Positions 34,396 to 43,530 of a DNA stretch of 64,000 bases are shown in pieces. Position 1 is the first letter of the stretch. The number at the start of each line of letters is the position of its first letter. The translations under genes were made by a program, and so were the position numbers. Location of the stretch: the NCBI RefSeq assembly GCF_008635795.1, contig NZ_VWRQ01000001.1, forward strand, positions 62,001-126,000, read 5' to 3'. The notes beneath the pieces were generated by a model. That model worked only from the letters and a program-made list of their open reading frames with translations, did not search any database and was not told where the DNA came from. The DNA comes from Paenibacillus tepidiphilus (GTDB taxonomy: Bacteria > Bacillota > Bacilli > Paenibacillales > Paenibacillaceae).

Positions 34396-35289
34396 ATGAT
34401 TGATTATACGAAAGCATTGCCGGCACATAAAGAGAAGTATCTGGGTGACTATGATTTGTTTCTGGAAGTTTATGAGGGGAAGCGGGAGGGGGACCAGAGC
34501 CAGGGCCGGACTCAGAGCCAGGGCCAGAGTCAGAGTCAGACCTATCCGGTTACAGCAAGCCCGCCGGGCAGACCCCCGCTGTTATTCATCCACGGTGCCT
34601 ATACGGGAAGCTGGATGTGGAGCAAGTTCATTCCGCATTTCTGCCAAGCCGGCTGGACCTGTTATGTGATGAACCTGCGCAGCCATTACAAGAGCAGACA
34701 GCTGGACCTGACCCGGGTTACCTTCGGGGATTACCTGGAGGATATCCGCGAGGTATTGGCGGAATGCGGTACTCCGCCGGTGCTGATCGGGTTCAGCATG
34801 GGCGGAATCCTCAGCCAGAAGCTGGCCGAGACCGAGGAGCTTGCCGGCATGGTCCTGATCGATTCCAGCATCAGCAGGGAAGTGCATGAAGCGGTACCCT
34901 ACCGGCAACTGGAGCGGTTCGTACCCGGCATCATTATGCCTGCTCCGGCCCGTGCGGAGCTTTCCAGCATCGACGAATCTCCTGATGATATTGCCTTTCA
35001 GCGCAAATATCTGGGCATGGAGTCGGCATTGACCTATAGCGCTTTTTCATTCGCGGCGTATTCGGAGGGGGTATCGATCGACAGTGCAGCCATCACCTGT
35101 CCGGGCCTGGTGATTCAGGCGGTCCAGTCCGATGAGGACGACCGGCGTGGGCGGGTGATGGCGCAGCAGCTCCATGCCGATTACACAGCATTATGGAATA
35201 CTACACATACCGGAGTGCTGGTGGGTCAGCGCTATAAGGAGACCGTGGATACCGTCTTGGAATGGTTAGGCCGCTTCCATGCCGGCTAA
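34396..35289 (+). CDS. Alpha/beta hydrolase under MarR control
   Basis: A 297-residue alpha/beta-hydrolase. The oxyanion region is FIHGAYTGSWMW, the nucleophile Ser134 lies in IGFSMGG, and a C-terminal His is in TTHTGVLVG. Between the N-terminal strand and the HG motif (residues about 32-52) is a Gln/Ser-rich insert of repeating QSQG units, encoded by repeated CAGAGCCAGGGC-like words, which is unusual for the fold and likely a flexible loop. ATG 34396 follows CAGGAGGATACAAAG. It ends four bases into the converging GNAT gene. Controlled by the upstream MarR protein, it may detoxify or hydrolyse an ester or lactone inducer (inference). Confidence 0.9.
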   Translation: MIDYTKALPAHKEKYLGDYDLFLEVYEGKREGDQSQGRTQSQGQSQSQTYPVTASPPGRPPLLFIHGAYTGSWMWSKFIPHFCQAGWTCYVMNLRSHYKSRQLDLTRVTFGDYLEDIREVLAECGTPPVLIGFSMGGILSQKLAETEELAGMVLIDSSISREVHEAVPYRQLERFVPGIIMPAPARAELSSIDESPDDIAFQRKYLGMESALTYSAFSFAAYSEGVSIDSAAITCPGLVIQAVQSDEDDRRGRVMAQQLHADYTALWNTTHTGVLVGQRYKETVDTVLEWLGRFHAG

Positions 35290-36173
35290 GCCGTCCATGT
35301 CTTCGACCACAGCTCCCGCTGGCAGACGGTCTTAAAGCCGAGCTTGGGATAGAAGTCCACTACGCCGCCGGTGCAGTAGGTCGCCCCTTCACGGGCAGTC
35401 CGCTTCATCAGCTCGGCGATGGCGATGGTTGCCAGACCCAGACCGCGGTGCTGCGGATCTGTGCACAAAGGCTCCAGGTAGGCATAATCGTTGACGCCGT
35501 CCATCCACATTCCGGCGTAACAGGCATACTCTCCATCCGGGGCTTTAATCACAACCGTAAGATCTTTGCGGAAATGCGGTCCGCTCTGCATCAGCCGTCT
35601 GGAGTCCAGATCATCGTCCGGCTCGTCGCCGTGATTGAAGCCCCGCCAGAGGACAGTGTTGATTTTGTGGATATCGTTCTCCTCTTCCAGCGTATGCAGG
35701 CTGTAACCTTCAGGCAGAGTGCGGTCCGGGAACCCGGCGTCGTAGTCATATGCACGGATCGGCTCGCTGTAGACTTGTTGATATCCCCTTTGGAGCAGTT
35801 GTTCTCTGAGCCCGTCTTCATAGTCATGGACCCGGACTTCAAGGCTGCGCTGACTGGCATCCTGCTTGCAGAGTTCCTGCTCGGCGTAGTCCAGCATTTC
35901 CGGCTTCAGAAAACCATAGCCCATTTTGGTGATAAAGTAGCATTCGCCCACATTCATTTCAAAGCAGGCAACGCCGACGATCTCACCGTCCTCTTCCCAG
36001 ATTCCGTTCCTGTGCGCAAGCGGGTAACTGAACCAGGGATGGGTATGCGCGTACTCCCAGAAGGGCTGCGGGATATTGCCGCTGAGCTGATATTTAGTGA
36101 AATTATGGCGGAGCAGCTGGTTGACGGGTTCAAAATCGGCCAGCAGCCGGTACCGCCGGCAAGTGATGGTCAT
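35286..36173 (-). CDS. GNAT-family acetyltransferase (two-domain)
   Basis: A 295-residue protein with two GNAT-like halves. The C-terminal half carries the acetyl-CoA binding motif in EPLCTDPQHRGLGLATIAI (Q/RxxGxG/A) and ends with DFYPKLGFKTV. The N-terminal half (residues about 1-130) keeps the beta pattern but lacks a clear motif A. The substrate amine is unknown. Its stop overlaps the stop of the hydrolase gene by four bases; it diverges from the T-box locus. Confidence 0.88.
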   Translation of the reverse strand: MTITCRRYRLLADFEPVNQLLRHNFTKYQLSGNIPQPFWEYAHTHPWFSYPLAHRNGIWEEDGEIVGVACFEMNVGECYFITKMGYGFLKPEMLDYAEQELCKQDASQRSLEVRVHDYEDGLREQLLQRGYQQVYSEPIRAYDYDAGFPDRTLPEGYSLHTLEEENDIHKINTVLWRGFNHGDEPDDDLDSRRLMQSGPHFRKDLTVVIKAPDGEYACYAGMWMDGVNDYAYLEPLCTDPQHRGLGLATIAIAELMKRTAREGATYCTGGVVDFYPKLGFKTVCQRELWSKTWTA

Positions 36174-36297
36174 TGTTCATTCCTCCAGTCATTATGGAAC
36201 GAATCGATCCTGCAGAACATGCTACCAGCAATTTTGCCCGCAGGATAGGCAGAGAACGGGTTAACGAAATTGGGGCATGGGAGTGATGCGGATATCA

Positions 36298-36326
36298 TTG
36301 ACAAAAAATGCAAGACGGCATATAGT
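36298..36326 (+). promoter_or_regulatory. Promoter of the T-box leader
   Basis: TTGACA (36298-36303) and TATAGT (36321-36326) are separated by 17 bases, a near-consensus sigma-A promoter. It lies immediately upstream of the T-box stem I region. Confidence 0.85.
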
Positions 36327-36332
36327 GTTGTT

Positions 36333-36600
36333 AATTTATTTCAGTCAAATGCGCTGAAGAGGATCAGTAGATACGGGATTATACCAATCAGAGAACTGCC
36401 GGCCGGTGCGAGGCAGCGGGTATCCGTATTGAAGTGTCGCCTCCGAGCAGACCTGCCGAAATTGCAGTAGGGAGGTCCGGGATTCCGCCGTTACAAGGAA
36501 GCATCGTTGCTGGACGATGGCAGAGCGGGCATGCGAACAAGCATGCCAATCAGGGTGGTAACGCGGAGCAGCTCCGTCCCTTTAGGGATGGGGCTTTTTT
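36333..36600 (+). ncRNA. T-box riboswitch leader
   Basis: A tRNA-sensing leader. Stem I elements are present in order: GAGGATCAGTA (the AGTA turn), AGAGAACTGCC with the distal loop GGTGCGAGG, and the returning strand ATCCGTATTGAAGTG. The antiterminator box AGGGTGGTAACGCGG is at 36552-36566 and the terminator GCTCCGTCCC/GGGATGGGGC with TTTTTT at 36571-36600. The specifier should lie in or after GAAGTGTCG (36433-36441 region); GTG (Val) or TGT (Cys) are candidates, and I could not settle it. Uncharged tRNA would favour read-through into the acetyltransferase gene at 36646. Confidence 0.92.
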
Positions 36601-36645
36601 GCGTGCTGCCAACTACATAACAACACTTTTAGAGGAGGAATTGAC

Positions 36646-37470
36646 ATGTTTCAGCCGTTTAACGAATCAGACCCGATCCTGTGCGCAGAAAGCTTTCTGA
36701 AAGACGAGGTGGCGAACAATCTGATCCATCAAATCAGTCGGGGAGCGGAATCCGTATGCCTGAAAAGCACCGCCGACGACATGATTTACGCCCAGTCGCC
36801 GGGCCACAGGGCATGGTTATGGTGTTCGAGGGAAGTTTCTGCAACCCGCAGAGAGGAACTGCTGAAGGAGCTCGTGCTTGAACTGAGCGGGAACGCACTG
36901 CCGGGTGTGGTCGGGGAGCCGGAGGTAACGGCAGCATTCGCCGAAATCTACGTTAGGGCTCAAGACGTGCAGGTTATCCAAGGGATGGCGATGACCGCCT
37001 ATCATTGTCCGGTGCTGGAGCAGCCGCGAGCGGTCGTAGGAATGCTGCGGCAAGCCGTCCCGGAAGACGCTGCTGTAGTGGCGGAATATCTCGCCGGGTT
37101 TATGGCGGATGCCTTCGGCAGCCCAGTCGAACCGGCCAGTCAGCTCGCATCGGCCGAAGCCCGCATAGGCAGAGGGGACTTGTATCTGTGGATCAGTGAG
37201 GGGCAGCCGGTATGCATGGCCAGCGTTTCCATCCGCACCCCGCGCCACGCCCGGATCGGCATGGTCTATACCCCGCAGCCGCTGCGTAAGAACGGATATG
37301 CCAGCGCGCTGGTGGCGGGAGTATGCTCACTTCTGCTGGCCGAAGGGCGGGTGCCGGTTCTGTACGCCGATGTCGTGAACCCGGACTCCAACAAGGTATA
37401 CCGGAGCCTCGGCTTTAAGGAATGCGGAACCGTTATTGAGTTTGACTTTGGCACGGTACTGCCCGGGTAA
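36646..37470 (+). CDS. GNAT-family acetyltransferase under T-box control
   Basis: A 274-residue protein. The C-terminal GNAT domain (about 135-274) shows IGMVYTPQPLRKNGYASALV (motif A with RKNGYA) and NPDSNKVYRSLGFKECG. The N-terminal 130 residues look like a degenerate GNAT or family-specific domain. ATG 36646 follows GAGGAGG. T-box control links its expression to the charging level of one amino acid's tRNA, so it may act on an amino acid, an amino-acid analogue or an aminoacyl compound (inference). Single gene. Confidence 0.9.
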   Translation: MFQPFNESDPILCAESFLKDEVANNLIHQISRGAESVCLKSTADDMIYAQSPGHRAWLWCSREVSATRREELLKELVLELSGNALPGVVGEPEVTAAFAEIYVRAQDVQVIQGMAMTAYHCPVLEQPRAVVGMLRQAVPEDAAVVAEYLAGFMADAFGSPVEPASQLASAEARIGRGDLYLWISEGQPVCMASVSIRTPRHARIGMVYTPQPLRKNGYASALVAGVCSLLLAEGRVPVLYADVVNPDSNKVYRSLGFKECGTVIEFDFGTVLPG

Positions 37471-37555
37471 GCGTCAGTACAAGCAACCTCCGCTCCCGGC
37501 AGCTGGCAGTGTCTGCGGGCTATTGGCCCGCATGGACACAGCTGTATGCCCGGAA

Positions 37556-38010
37556 TCAGCCTTGAGCTGCGGCAAGCAGCTCTTCCCGCGCGCCAAGCAT
37601 CCAGGGATGAAGCAGCTTTAAGGAGGTACGCTGCTCCCGGATCGTGTCGAGATAAATCAGCACGCCCTGGTCCAGCTGTCCCTCGTTCACCTGCCGCCTG
37701 ATATCGGCCGAACGGGGATTATACGCAAGATCGAAGGAGAGCTTGTCGCGATGAAGAGGATTTTGGCGGTAAGCGAGGCCTTGGGCTTCAGAGTGGTGTG
37801 GCATTCAATGGCGTCCAGAATGAGCTCCTCTGAAATGCCGAATATCTGCTCTGCCATTGCCCGCGACAGCTTCTGATGCACAATGCGCGAATATTGGTAT
37901 TCGTCTGTGAGAATGTGTAGGCCAAGCGCTTGACTCGCCACTGATTTTACAATGATTCTTTGAATTGGAATGTAATCTTTCTTTATGGCAGACTCCGGTA
38001 AAGTAAATGG
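37556..38010 (-). pseudogene. Decayed YqeK-like HD-family hydrolase
   Basis: Remains of an HD-superfamily protein related to the YqeK group. One frame (down from 38010, start GTG near 37941 the first usable) reads IVHQKLSRAMAEQIFGI and AIECHTTLKPKASLTAKILFIA; the continuation DKLSFDLAYNPRSADIRRQ to LLHPWMLGA is in the next frame. One missing base at about 37747, between the IA and DK codons, explains the break. The N-terminal region with the LHD metal motif is absent, so the gene is both truncated and frameshifted. Confidence 0.8.
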
Positions 38011-38111
38011 TTAAAATTTTCATCAACTAATGATAGTAACCGCTTACATTACGTTGTAGAATAGATGCACAGCGGTCCTATCCGCGACTTTCCTAGCAAG
38101 GGAGCAGGCCC

Positions 38112-39854
38112 ATGAAGAGGTCTTTTTTCGGCAAAAAATATATTCCGTTCACCTACAAGACCATGATCCCGTATCTCGTGCTGGTGCTGCTGACGGATAT
38201 GATTATCGGCTACATTGCCTACACGATGCTGATCCAGTCGAGAACGGAAATGGCGGAGACGAATATCCGTACGGCACTTAAGCAGACCCGGAGCAATATC
38301 GAATATCAGACGGATGAAATTACACGGATGGCCAATTCGCTGTTTCTGAACCTCACCTTTCAGAGTGCGCTGCAGTTCCGGGGCGAACCGCTGCAGAACA
38401 TGCTGAAGATGCGGGATGACATCGTTCCCTATATGAAGGCACCGCTTCAGCTGTACGGTAACAGCCTGCGGCTGGCGCTCTATACCGTCAATGATTCCAT
38501 GTATGACATTACAGGCGACGAAATGTGGACGCCTATCGGCCGGAGCGATTATTATGTGCTGTCTTACCGGGATATTGAGCATGCGGACTGGTTCCAGGCA
38601 ATGATCGCGGAAGGACAAGACAGCTTCTGGCTGCAGGCCGACACCGATGCCGGTCTGGGCAATATCTCGTACGTGCGCAAGCTGGTCGCCTCGAACGCAG
38701 CCCCGGCCATTATCGGCTATGTCCGGGTTACCGCACGGATTGACGAGTTGTTCGGCAATTTCGATGCGTTCCCCATCGGGCAGGGAATGAATCTGCGGCT
38801 GATTGATACGGCAGCTGGTACGAGTATCTATGGGAAAGGGCAGGTCAATCCGGCCGCCGGGAAGAATGATTATCTGGTCATCAGCGAAGAGCTGTCCTTG
38901 CCGGGCTACGCCATTGAAGCACGGGTGCCCCACGCTTATCTGTACAAGGATGCGAGCCGGATGCAGCGGGCAATTACTGCCGTATGCTCCATCAGCTTCC
39001 TGATCATGGCGCTGATTGGCTTTCTGGTGGCCCGGCTCTCCGGCAAAAAAATCAAGCGGATCGTCACCCTGGTCCGTTCGTTTCAGGAAGGGAATTTCTA
39101 CAAGCGGATCGGGTTCGGGGGCAACGATGAGTTTGGTTATATTGCTGGTGCGTTCAACCAGATGGCGACAAGCATTCAGGAGCTGATCCGCAACGTCTAT
39201 GTGCAGGGCATCCAGAAGAAGCAGGCGGAGCTGGATGTGCTGCAGGCCCAGATCAGCCCGCATTTTCTGTACAATACATTATCGACCATCGTCAGCCTGG
39301 CCAATCTGGGCGAGGTGGAGAAGGTGACGAGGATGGTGCAGGGCTTGTCGAAGTTCTACCGGCTTACCCTGAATGAAGGAAGGGTGTATATCACGCTGGA
39401 GCAGGAGCTGGAGCAGGTCAGGATGTATCTGGAAATCCAGCGGGTCAAGTATGCGGACACCTTTGAGGTCTATCTGGATGTCGATCCGGATATCCTGCAG
39501 GTTCCCATGCTGAAGCTGATCCTGCAGCCGTTTGTCGAGAATATATTCAAGCATGCCTGGTTCGGCGAGACGATTGCCATCCGCATTACCGGCAGGCGTG
39601 CCGGGGACAGGATCGAGCTGAAGGTGATCGACAACGGGATCGGGATGCGGCCGGAGAACCTGGAGCAGATGCGGTCAAATCCCGCCCACTCGGGCAGCTA
39701 CGGGCTGAAGAATGTGGAGGAGCGCATCAAGCTGCGTTACGGCAATGAATTCGGCATCGACATCGGCAGCATATACGGGGCGGGTACGACGGTCCGGATT
39801 ATTCTGCCGGTGGACAATGAAGAGATCCGCGAAAGCTTAGGAGAGCAGGTGTAA
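38112..39854 (+). CDS. Sensor histidine kinase, YesM type
   Basis: A 580-residue membrane kinase of the LytS/YesM class. Membrane helices at about 16-38 and 288-308 flank a large extracellular sensor region. A HAMP segment follows, then the His_kinase domain with His384 in QISPHFLYNTLS and the ATPase domain (DNGIGM, YGLKNVEERIKLRYG). These kinases sense extracellular sugars, often with the binding protein of a linked ABC transporter. The gene is followed after two bases by the YesN-type regulator and then by a sugar uptake operon that they probably control. Confidence 0.96.
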   Translation: MKRSFFGKKYIPFTYKTMIPYLVLVLLTDMIIGYIAYTMLIQSRTEMAETNIRTALKQTRSNIEYQTDEITRMANSLFLNLTFQSALQFRGEPLQNMLKMRDDIVPYMKAPLQLYGNSLRLALYTVNDSMYDITGDEMWTPIGRSDYYVLSYRDIEHADWFQAMIAEGQDSFWLQADTDAGLGNISYVRKLVASNAAPAIIGYVRVTARIDELFGNFDAFPIGQGMNLRLIDTAAGTSIYGKGQVNPAAGKNDYLVISEELSLPGYAIEARVPHAYLYKDASRMQRAITAVCSISFLIMALIGFLVARLSGKKIKRIVTLVRSFQEGNFYKRIGFGGNDEFGYIAGAFNQMATSIQELIRNVYVQGIQKKQAELDVLQAQISPHFLYNTLSTIVSLANLGEVEKVTRMVQGLSKFYRLTLNEGRVYITLEQELEQVRMYLEIQRVKYADTFEVYLDVDPDILQVPMLKLILQPFVENIFKHAWFGETIAIRITGRRAGDRIELKVIDNGIGMRPENLEQMRSNPAHSGSYGLKNVEERIKLRYGNEFGIDIGSIYGAGTTVRIILPVDNEEIRESLGEQV

Positions 39855-39856
39855 CC

Positions 39857-41437
39857 ATGGCACTAGAAATTAACGTCCTGCTGGTGGACGATGAAGCGGT
39901 CGAGCTGGAATGGCTGAGACGCCGCGTGGCGGGCAGCGGACAGCTGCCGCTGCACAGCGTCCTGACGGCCGCAAGCGGCTTCGCGGCACTGAAGCTGATG
40001 GAGCAGCACCGGATCGACATTATTCTGTCCGATATCCGCATGCCGATTATGTCCGGAGTGGAATTTGCCCGCAAAGCGAAGGAGCTGAATCCGGAGGTCC
40101 ATATTGTGTTCATCAGCGGCCATCAGGATTTCCAGTATGCCAAGGCAGCCATTCAATTGAATGCCTGCGGCTACCTGCTGAAGCCCGTGGATGACGGGGA
40201 GCTTTACACTACGCTGGAAGAGCTGTGCGCCCGGATTGAAGAGGACCGGCGGCGGAATATTTCGCTGTCGGAGACGCTGTCGCTGGTGCATCAGGAGCTG
40301 CTGCTGCGCTGGTTCAGTGAGGCGGCTCCGGGTGAGGCCGAAGCCCATATCCGCAGCTTTCTTGCGCCTTATCTGCAGGAAGGGACCGCGGCGGCGATTC
40401 TCGAAATCGACGATATGGCCCGCAACATCCAGGGCTGGAGCGAAGACCGGCGGCGCGAGTGGACTGCCGAGGCCGGACGGTATATCCGACAGTTCGCCGA
40501 GGAGCATAATCTGGGCCTGGTCATTCCCACCTACGATCATCATTATGTCCTGTTGGCGGCGCGGCCGGAGCCTTATTTCATTGCTTTGCTGGAGGAGCTG
40601 ATCCGCTCATTCCATCAGAGCCTGGGCTGCACCGTTACCATTGGCAGGGGGATGTATACGACCGGACTGAACGGGCTGCATGACTCCTACCGGCAGGCCC
40701 AGGCGGCGCTCAGCATCAAATGGATTGTCGGCAAGAATCGGCTGATCGACGATGCCTCGCAGTGGCAGCCGAAGGAGATCATCGCTCCCGATCTGGAGCA
40801 GGTTGTGGATGAGATGCTGAAGGCCATGCTCGATTATGATCTGACGGCCATCGACGACAGTCTGCGGAAGCTCTTTGCCGGAGACGGTCCGCTGACCGGC
40901 AAGGATGATATATACGGCCTGATTATCCGCCTCACCTCCAAGCTGCATACCGACCTGCGGCAAATGAACGAGCCTCTGCACGAAATCTGGAACTGGGACT
41001 CCTATCATCCGATGGTGCTGCTGCAGTTCGAGACGGTACAGGATATCCTGTCCTGGCTGCGGCGGCGATTCTTCGAGCTGTCGGAGCTGCTCTATCTGAA
41101 GCGGCAGCGGCAGAAGCGGAAGCTGATCGACGATATTGCGGCGTATGTGCAGGAACGGCTGGACCAGAAAATTACCCTGAACGAGGTGGCTGCCCACTTC
41201 CAGTTCACCCCCAACTATCTGGGGCATCTGTTCAAATCGGAGACGAACCAGCTGTTCAGCGATTTCCTGGGCGAGCAGCGGATGAAGCGGGTCTGTGAGC
41301 TGCTGGAAGACCCGACGCGCAAAATCTATGAAATCGCCGAGCAGGCCGGCTACAAGAATATTATCTATTTCAACCGGCAGTTCAAGCAGCATATGGGGAT
41401 GTCGCCGGGCGAATACCGGAAGCGCAATAGAATCTAA
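39857..41437 (+). CDS. Response regulator, YesN/AraC type
   Basis: A 526-residue response regulator. The receiver domain has VDDE near the start and phosphoacceptor Asp59 in ILSDIRMPIMSG; a middle linker of about 280 residues contains a degenerate nucleotidyl-cyclase-like fold (TIGRGMYTTGLNGLHDSYRQA is typical for YesN proteins). The C-terminal AraC domain has VAAHFQFTPNYLGHLFK and AGYKNIIYFNRQFKQHMGMSPGEYRK in order. It is paired with the preceding kinase and probably activates the ABC genes at 41629-45126. Confidence 0.96.
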   Translation: MALEINVLLVDDEAVELEWLRRRVAGSGQLPLHSVLTAASGFAALKLMEQHRIDIILSDIRMPIMSGVEFARKAKELNPEVHIVFISGHQDFQYAKAAIQLNACGYLLKPVDDGELYTTLEELCARIEEDRRRNISLSETLSLVHQELLLRWFSEAAPGEAEAHIRSFLAPYLQEGTAAAILEIDDMARNIQGWSEDRRREWTAEAGRYIRQFAEEHNLGLVIPTYDHHYVLLAARPEPYFIALLEELIRSFHQSLGCTVTIGRGMYTTGLNGLHDSYRQAQAALSIKWIVGKNRLIDDASQWQPKEIIAPDLEQVVDEMLKAMLDYDLTAIDDSLRKLFAGDGPLTGKDDIYGLIIRLTSKLHTDLRQMNEPLHEIWNWDSYHPMVLLQFETVQDILSWLRRRFFELSELLYLKRQRQKRKLIDDIAAYVQERLDQKITLNEVAAHFQFTPNYLGHLFKSETNQLFSDFLGEQRMKRVCELLEDPTRKIYEIAEQAGYKNIIYFNRQFKQHMGMSPGEYRKRNRI

Positions 41438-41454
41438 GCGTCGGCTGGAAAAAT

Positions 41455-41490
41455 GCTCCTGTTCCACATGGAACGGGAGCTTTATTTTTT
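41455..41490 (+). terminator. Terminator after YesN-type gene
   Basis: GCTCCTGTTCC and GGAACGGGAGC pair around ACAT and are followed by TTTATTTTTT. Confidence 0.92.
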
Positions 41491-41628
41491 ATAGGGCATC
41501 GTAAAATGCTAAATCAGCAGCAGGCATAAATCGTTGAATTAGTATAAAGTTTCGTTGTTCCGCTGAATTATGTAACCGCATACAACCTTCTATAATGAGG
41601 GCTATAGAGCAGAGAGAGGGGAGTATAC

Positions 41629-42549
41629 ATGAAGCGGCATACCTTTTGGAACGATTTGAGGAATTACCGGGTTCTCCTGCTGATGCTGGCGCCGGCGGTA
41701 TTGTTCTACATTCTGTTCGCCTATGTGCCCATGGCCGGCATCGTCATTGCCTTCAAGCGTTACGACTACGCGGGCGGTATCTTCGGCAGTGCGTGGAACG
41801 GGCTGGACAACTTTCGTTTCTTCTTCGAATCCGGCGATGCCTGGCGGGTGACGCGCAATACGGCGCTGTATAACATTGCTTTTATCGTGGTGAACAATGC
41901 GCTGCAGATCTTCGCGGCGATTATGCTGTTCGAGGTCGGAGGCAAATGGTTCCGCAAAATCACACAGTCGGCGCTGTTCCTGCCTTATTTTATCTCCTGG
42001 GTTGTCGTTGGCGCCATCGCCTATAACCTGCTCAACTATGATATCGGTACGGTAAATGCGGTGCTTAGAGGCCTCGGGCTTGAAGCGATAGATATTTACA
42101 ACACGCCTGCTTACTGGCCGTACATCCTCGTGCTTGTCTCCGCCTGGAAGGGGCTTGGCTACGGAACGGTGATGTATCTGGCGGCGATTACGAGCATCGA
42201 TACCGAAATGTATGAGGCGGCGGAGATCGACGGGGCGAATATATTCCAGCGGATCCGCAAGGTGACGATCCCGAATCTGTATCCGACGATCATCATTCTG
42301 GTGCTGCTGGCGGTGGGGAATATTTTCCGCGGGGACTTCGGGATGTTCTACAACATGATCGGCAACAACGGGCTGCTGTTCTCGGCAACGGATGTCATCG
42401 ACACCTTCGTATTCCGGTCACTGATCACTTCGAACGATATCGGCATGTCGGCGGCGGCGGGGGTCTTCCAGTCCGTACTCGGGTTCGCCACCATTATGAC
42501 CGTCAATTATGCCGTCCGCAAATACGACAAAGACCGCGCCTTGTTCTAA
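41629..42549 (+). CDS. Sugar ABC permease, LplB/YteP type
   Basis: A 306-residue permease of the CUT1 LplB subgroup, typified by the start LLLMLAPAVLFYILFAYVPMAGIVIAF in pieces and the EAA loop YEAAEIDGANIFQRIRK VTIPNL. Six membrane segments are visible. Ribosome binding site AGAGAGGGGAG. TATAAT at about 41591 marks the likely promoter. It forms the channel with the next gene's product. Confidence 0.95.
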   Translation: MKRHTFWNDLRNYRVLLLMLAPAVLFYILFAYVPMAGIVIAFKRYDYAGGIFGSAWNGLDNFRFFFESGDAWRVTRNTALYNIAFIVVNNALQIFAAIMLFEVGGKWFRKITQSALFLPYFISWVVVGAIAYNLLNYDIGTVNAVLRGLGLEAIDIYNTPAYWPYILVLVSAWKGLGYGTVMYLAAITSIDTEMYEAAEIDGANIFQRIRKVTIPNLYPTIIILVLLAVGNIFRGDFGMFYNMIGNNGLLFSATDVIDTFVFRSLITSNDIGMSAAAGVFQSVLGFATIMTVNYAVRKYDKDRALF

Positions 42550-42570
42550 AGGCAGAAGGGGGTAATGTGA

Positions 42571-43452
42571 ATGAAGCATCTGGACCGGAAAATATTTAAT
42601 ATCATCGGCTATGTATGCCTGATCGTGCTTGCCATCCTGTGCCTGCTGCCGTTTATCCTGGTCGTCTCGTCATCGCTCACTGATGAGAACAAAATCATCA
42701 CAGACGGCTACCAGTTTATCCCTACGGTCTTCTCGGCAGAGGCTTACAGCATTCTGTTCAAGTATCCGCAGCAGATGATTCAGGCCTATATCGTAACGAT
42801 AGGTGTGACAACTGCAGGCACCGCCCTCGGGCTGTTCCTGACCTCAATGACCGCCTATGCGCTTTCCCGCAAGGATTTCAAGTGGCGCAACCAGTTCTCG
42901 TTCTTCTTCTTCTTCACCACCCTGTTTAGCGGCGGCCTGGTGCCGTGGTACCTGCTGATGGTCAACTACCTGCACATGAAGGATACCGTGCTGGCGCTGA
43001 TTATCCCACTGGTGCTGAATGTGTTCTACATCATCGTGATGAAGTCGTTTATGAGCGGTATCCCGGAGGCGATTGTAGAATCGGCGAAGATCGACGGGGC
43101 AGGAGACTTCCGTATTTATGCCCGGCTGGTTCTGCCGCTGTCCAAGCCCGCGCTGGCCACTATCGGCCTGTTCCTGGCCCTGGCCTACTGGAATGACTGG
43201 TACAATGCCCTCTTGTTCATCTCTAATGAAGATCTGATGCCGCTGCAGTACTATCTCTACAAAATGCTCGGCAACATGGACGGCATGCGCAAGGCGATGA
43301 TGGGCGCGGGCGCGGTTGTTACGACGTCCATCCCGACCGAGAGCCTCAAGATGGCGATGACAGTAGTCGCTACCGGCCCGATTCTGCTGGCTTATCCGTT
43401 CGTGCAGCGGTATTTTGTCCAAGGCTTGACGATTGGTGCCGTGAAGGGATGA
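42571..43452 (+). CDS. Sugar ABC permease, LplC/YtcP type
   Basis: A 293-residue partner permease of the LplC subgroup. The EAA loop is EAIVESAKIDGAGDFRIYAR followed by LVLPLSKP; the C-terminus YFVQGLTIGAVKG is characteristic. It begins 21 bases after the previous stop with AGAAGGGGG upstream. As in the first sugar operon, no ATPase gene is present, so a shared MsmX-like ATPase is expected. Confidence 0.95.
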   Translation: MKHLDRKIFNIIGYVCLIVLAILCLLPFILVVSSSLTDENKIITDGYQFIPTVFSAEAYSILFKYPQQMIQAYIVTIGVTTAGTALGLFLTSMTAYALSRKDFKWRNQFSFFFFFTTLFSGGLVPWYLLMVNYLHMKDTVLALIIPLVLNVFYIIVMKSFMSGIPEAIVESAKIDGAGDFRIYARLVLPLSKPALATIGLFLALAYWNDWYNALLFISNEDLMPLQYYLYKMLGNMDGMRKAMMGAGAVVTTSIPTESLKMAMTVVATGPILLAYPFVQRYFVQGLTIGAVKG

Positions 43453-43530
43453 ATAGGGTGCGGTAATGGATGAACCCGGGGTTACCCGGTTTATCAATAT
43501 ATGAATTACAAATAAGGGGGAAGGCATGAT

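Noticed and set aside
36646..37470. Aminoacyl-tRNA synthetase or amino-acid biosynthesis gene behind the T-box
   Set aside because: The protein has clear GNAT motif A and no synthetase signatures.
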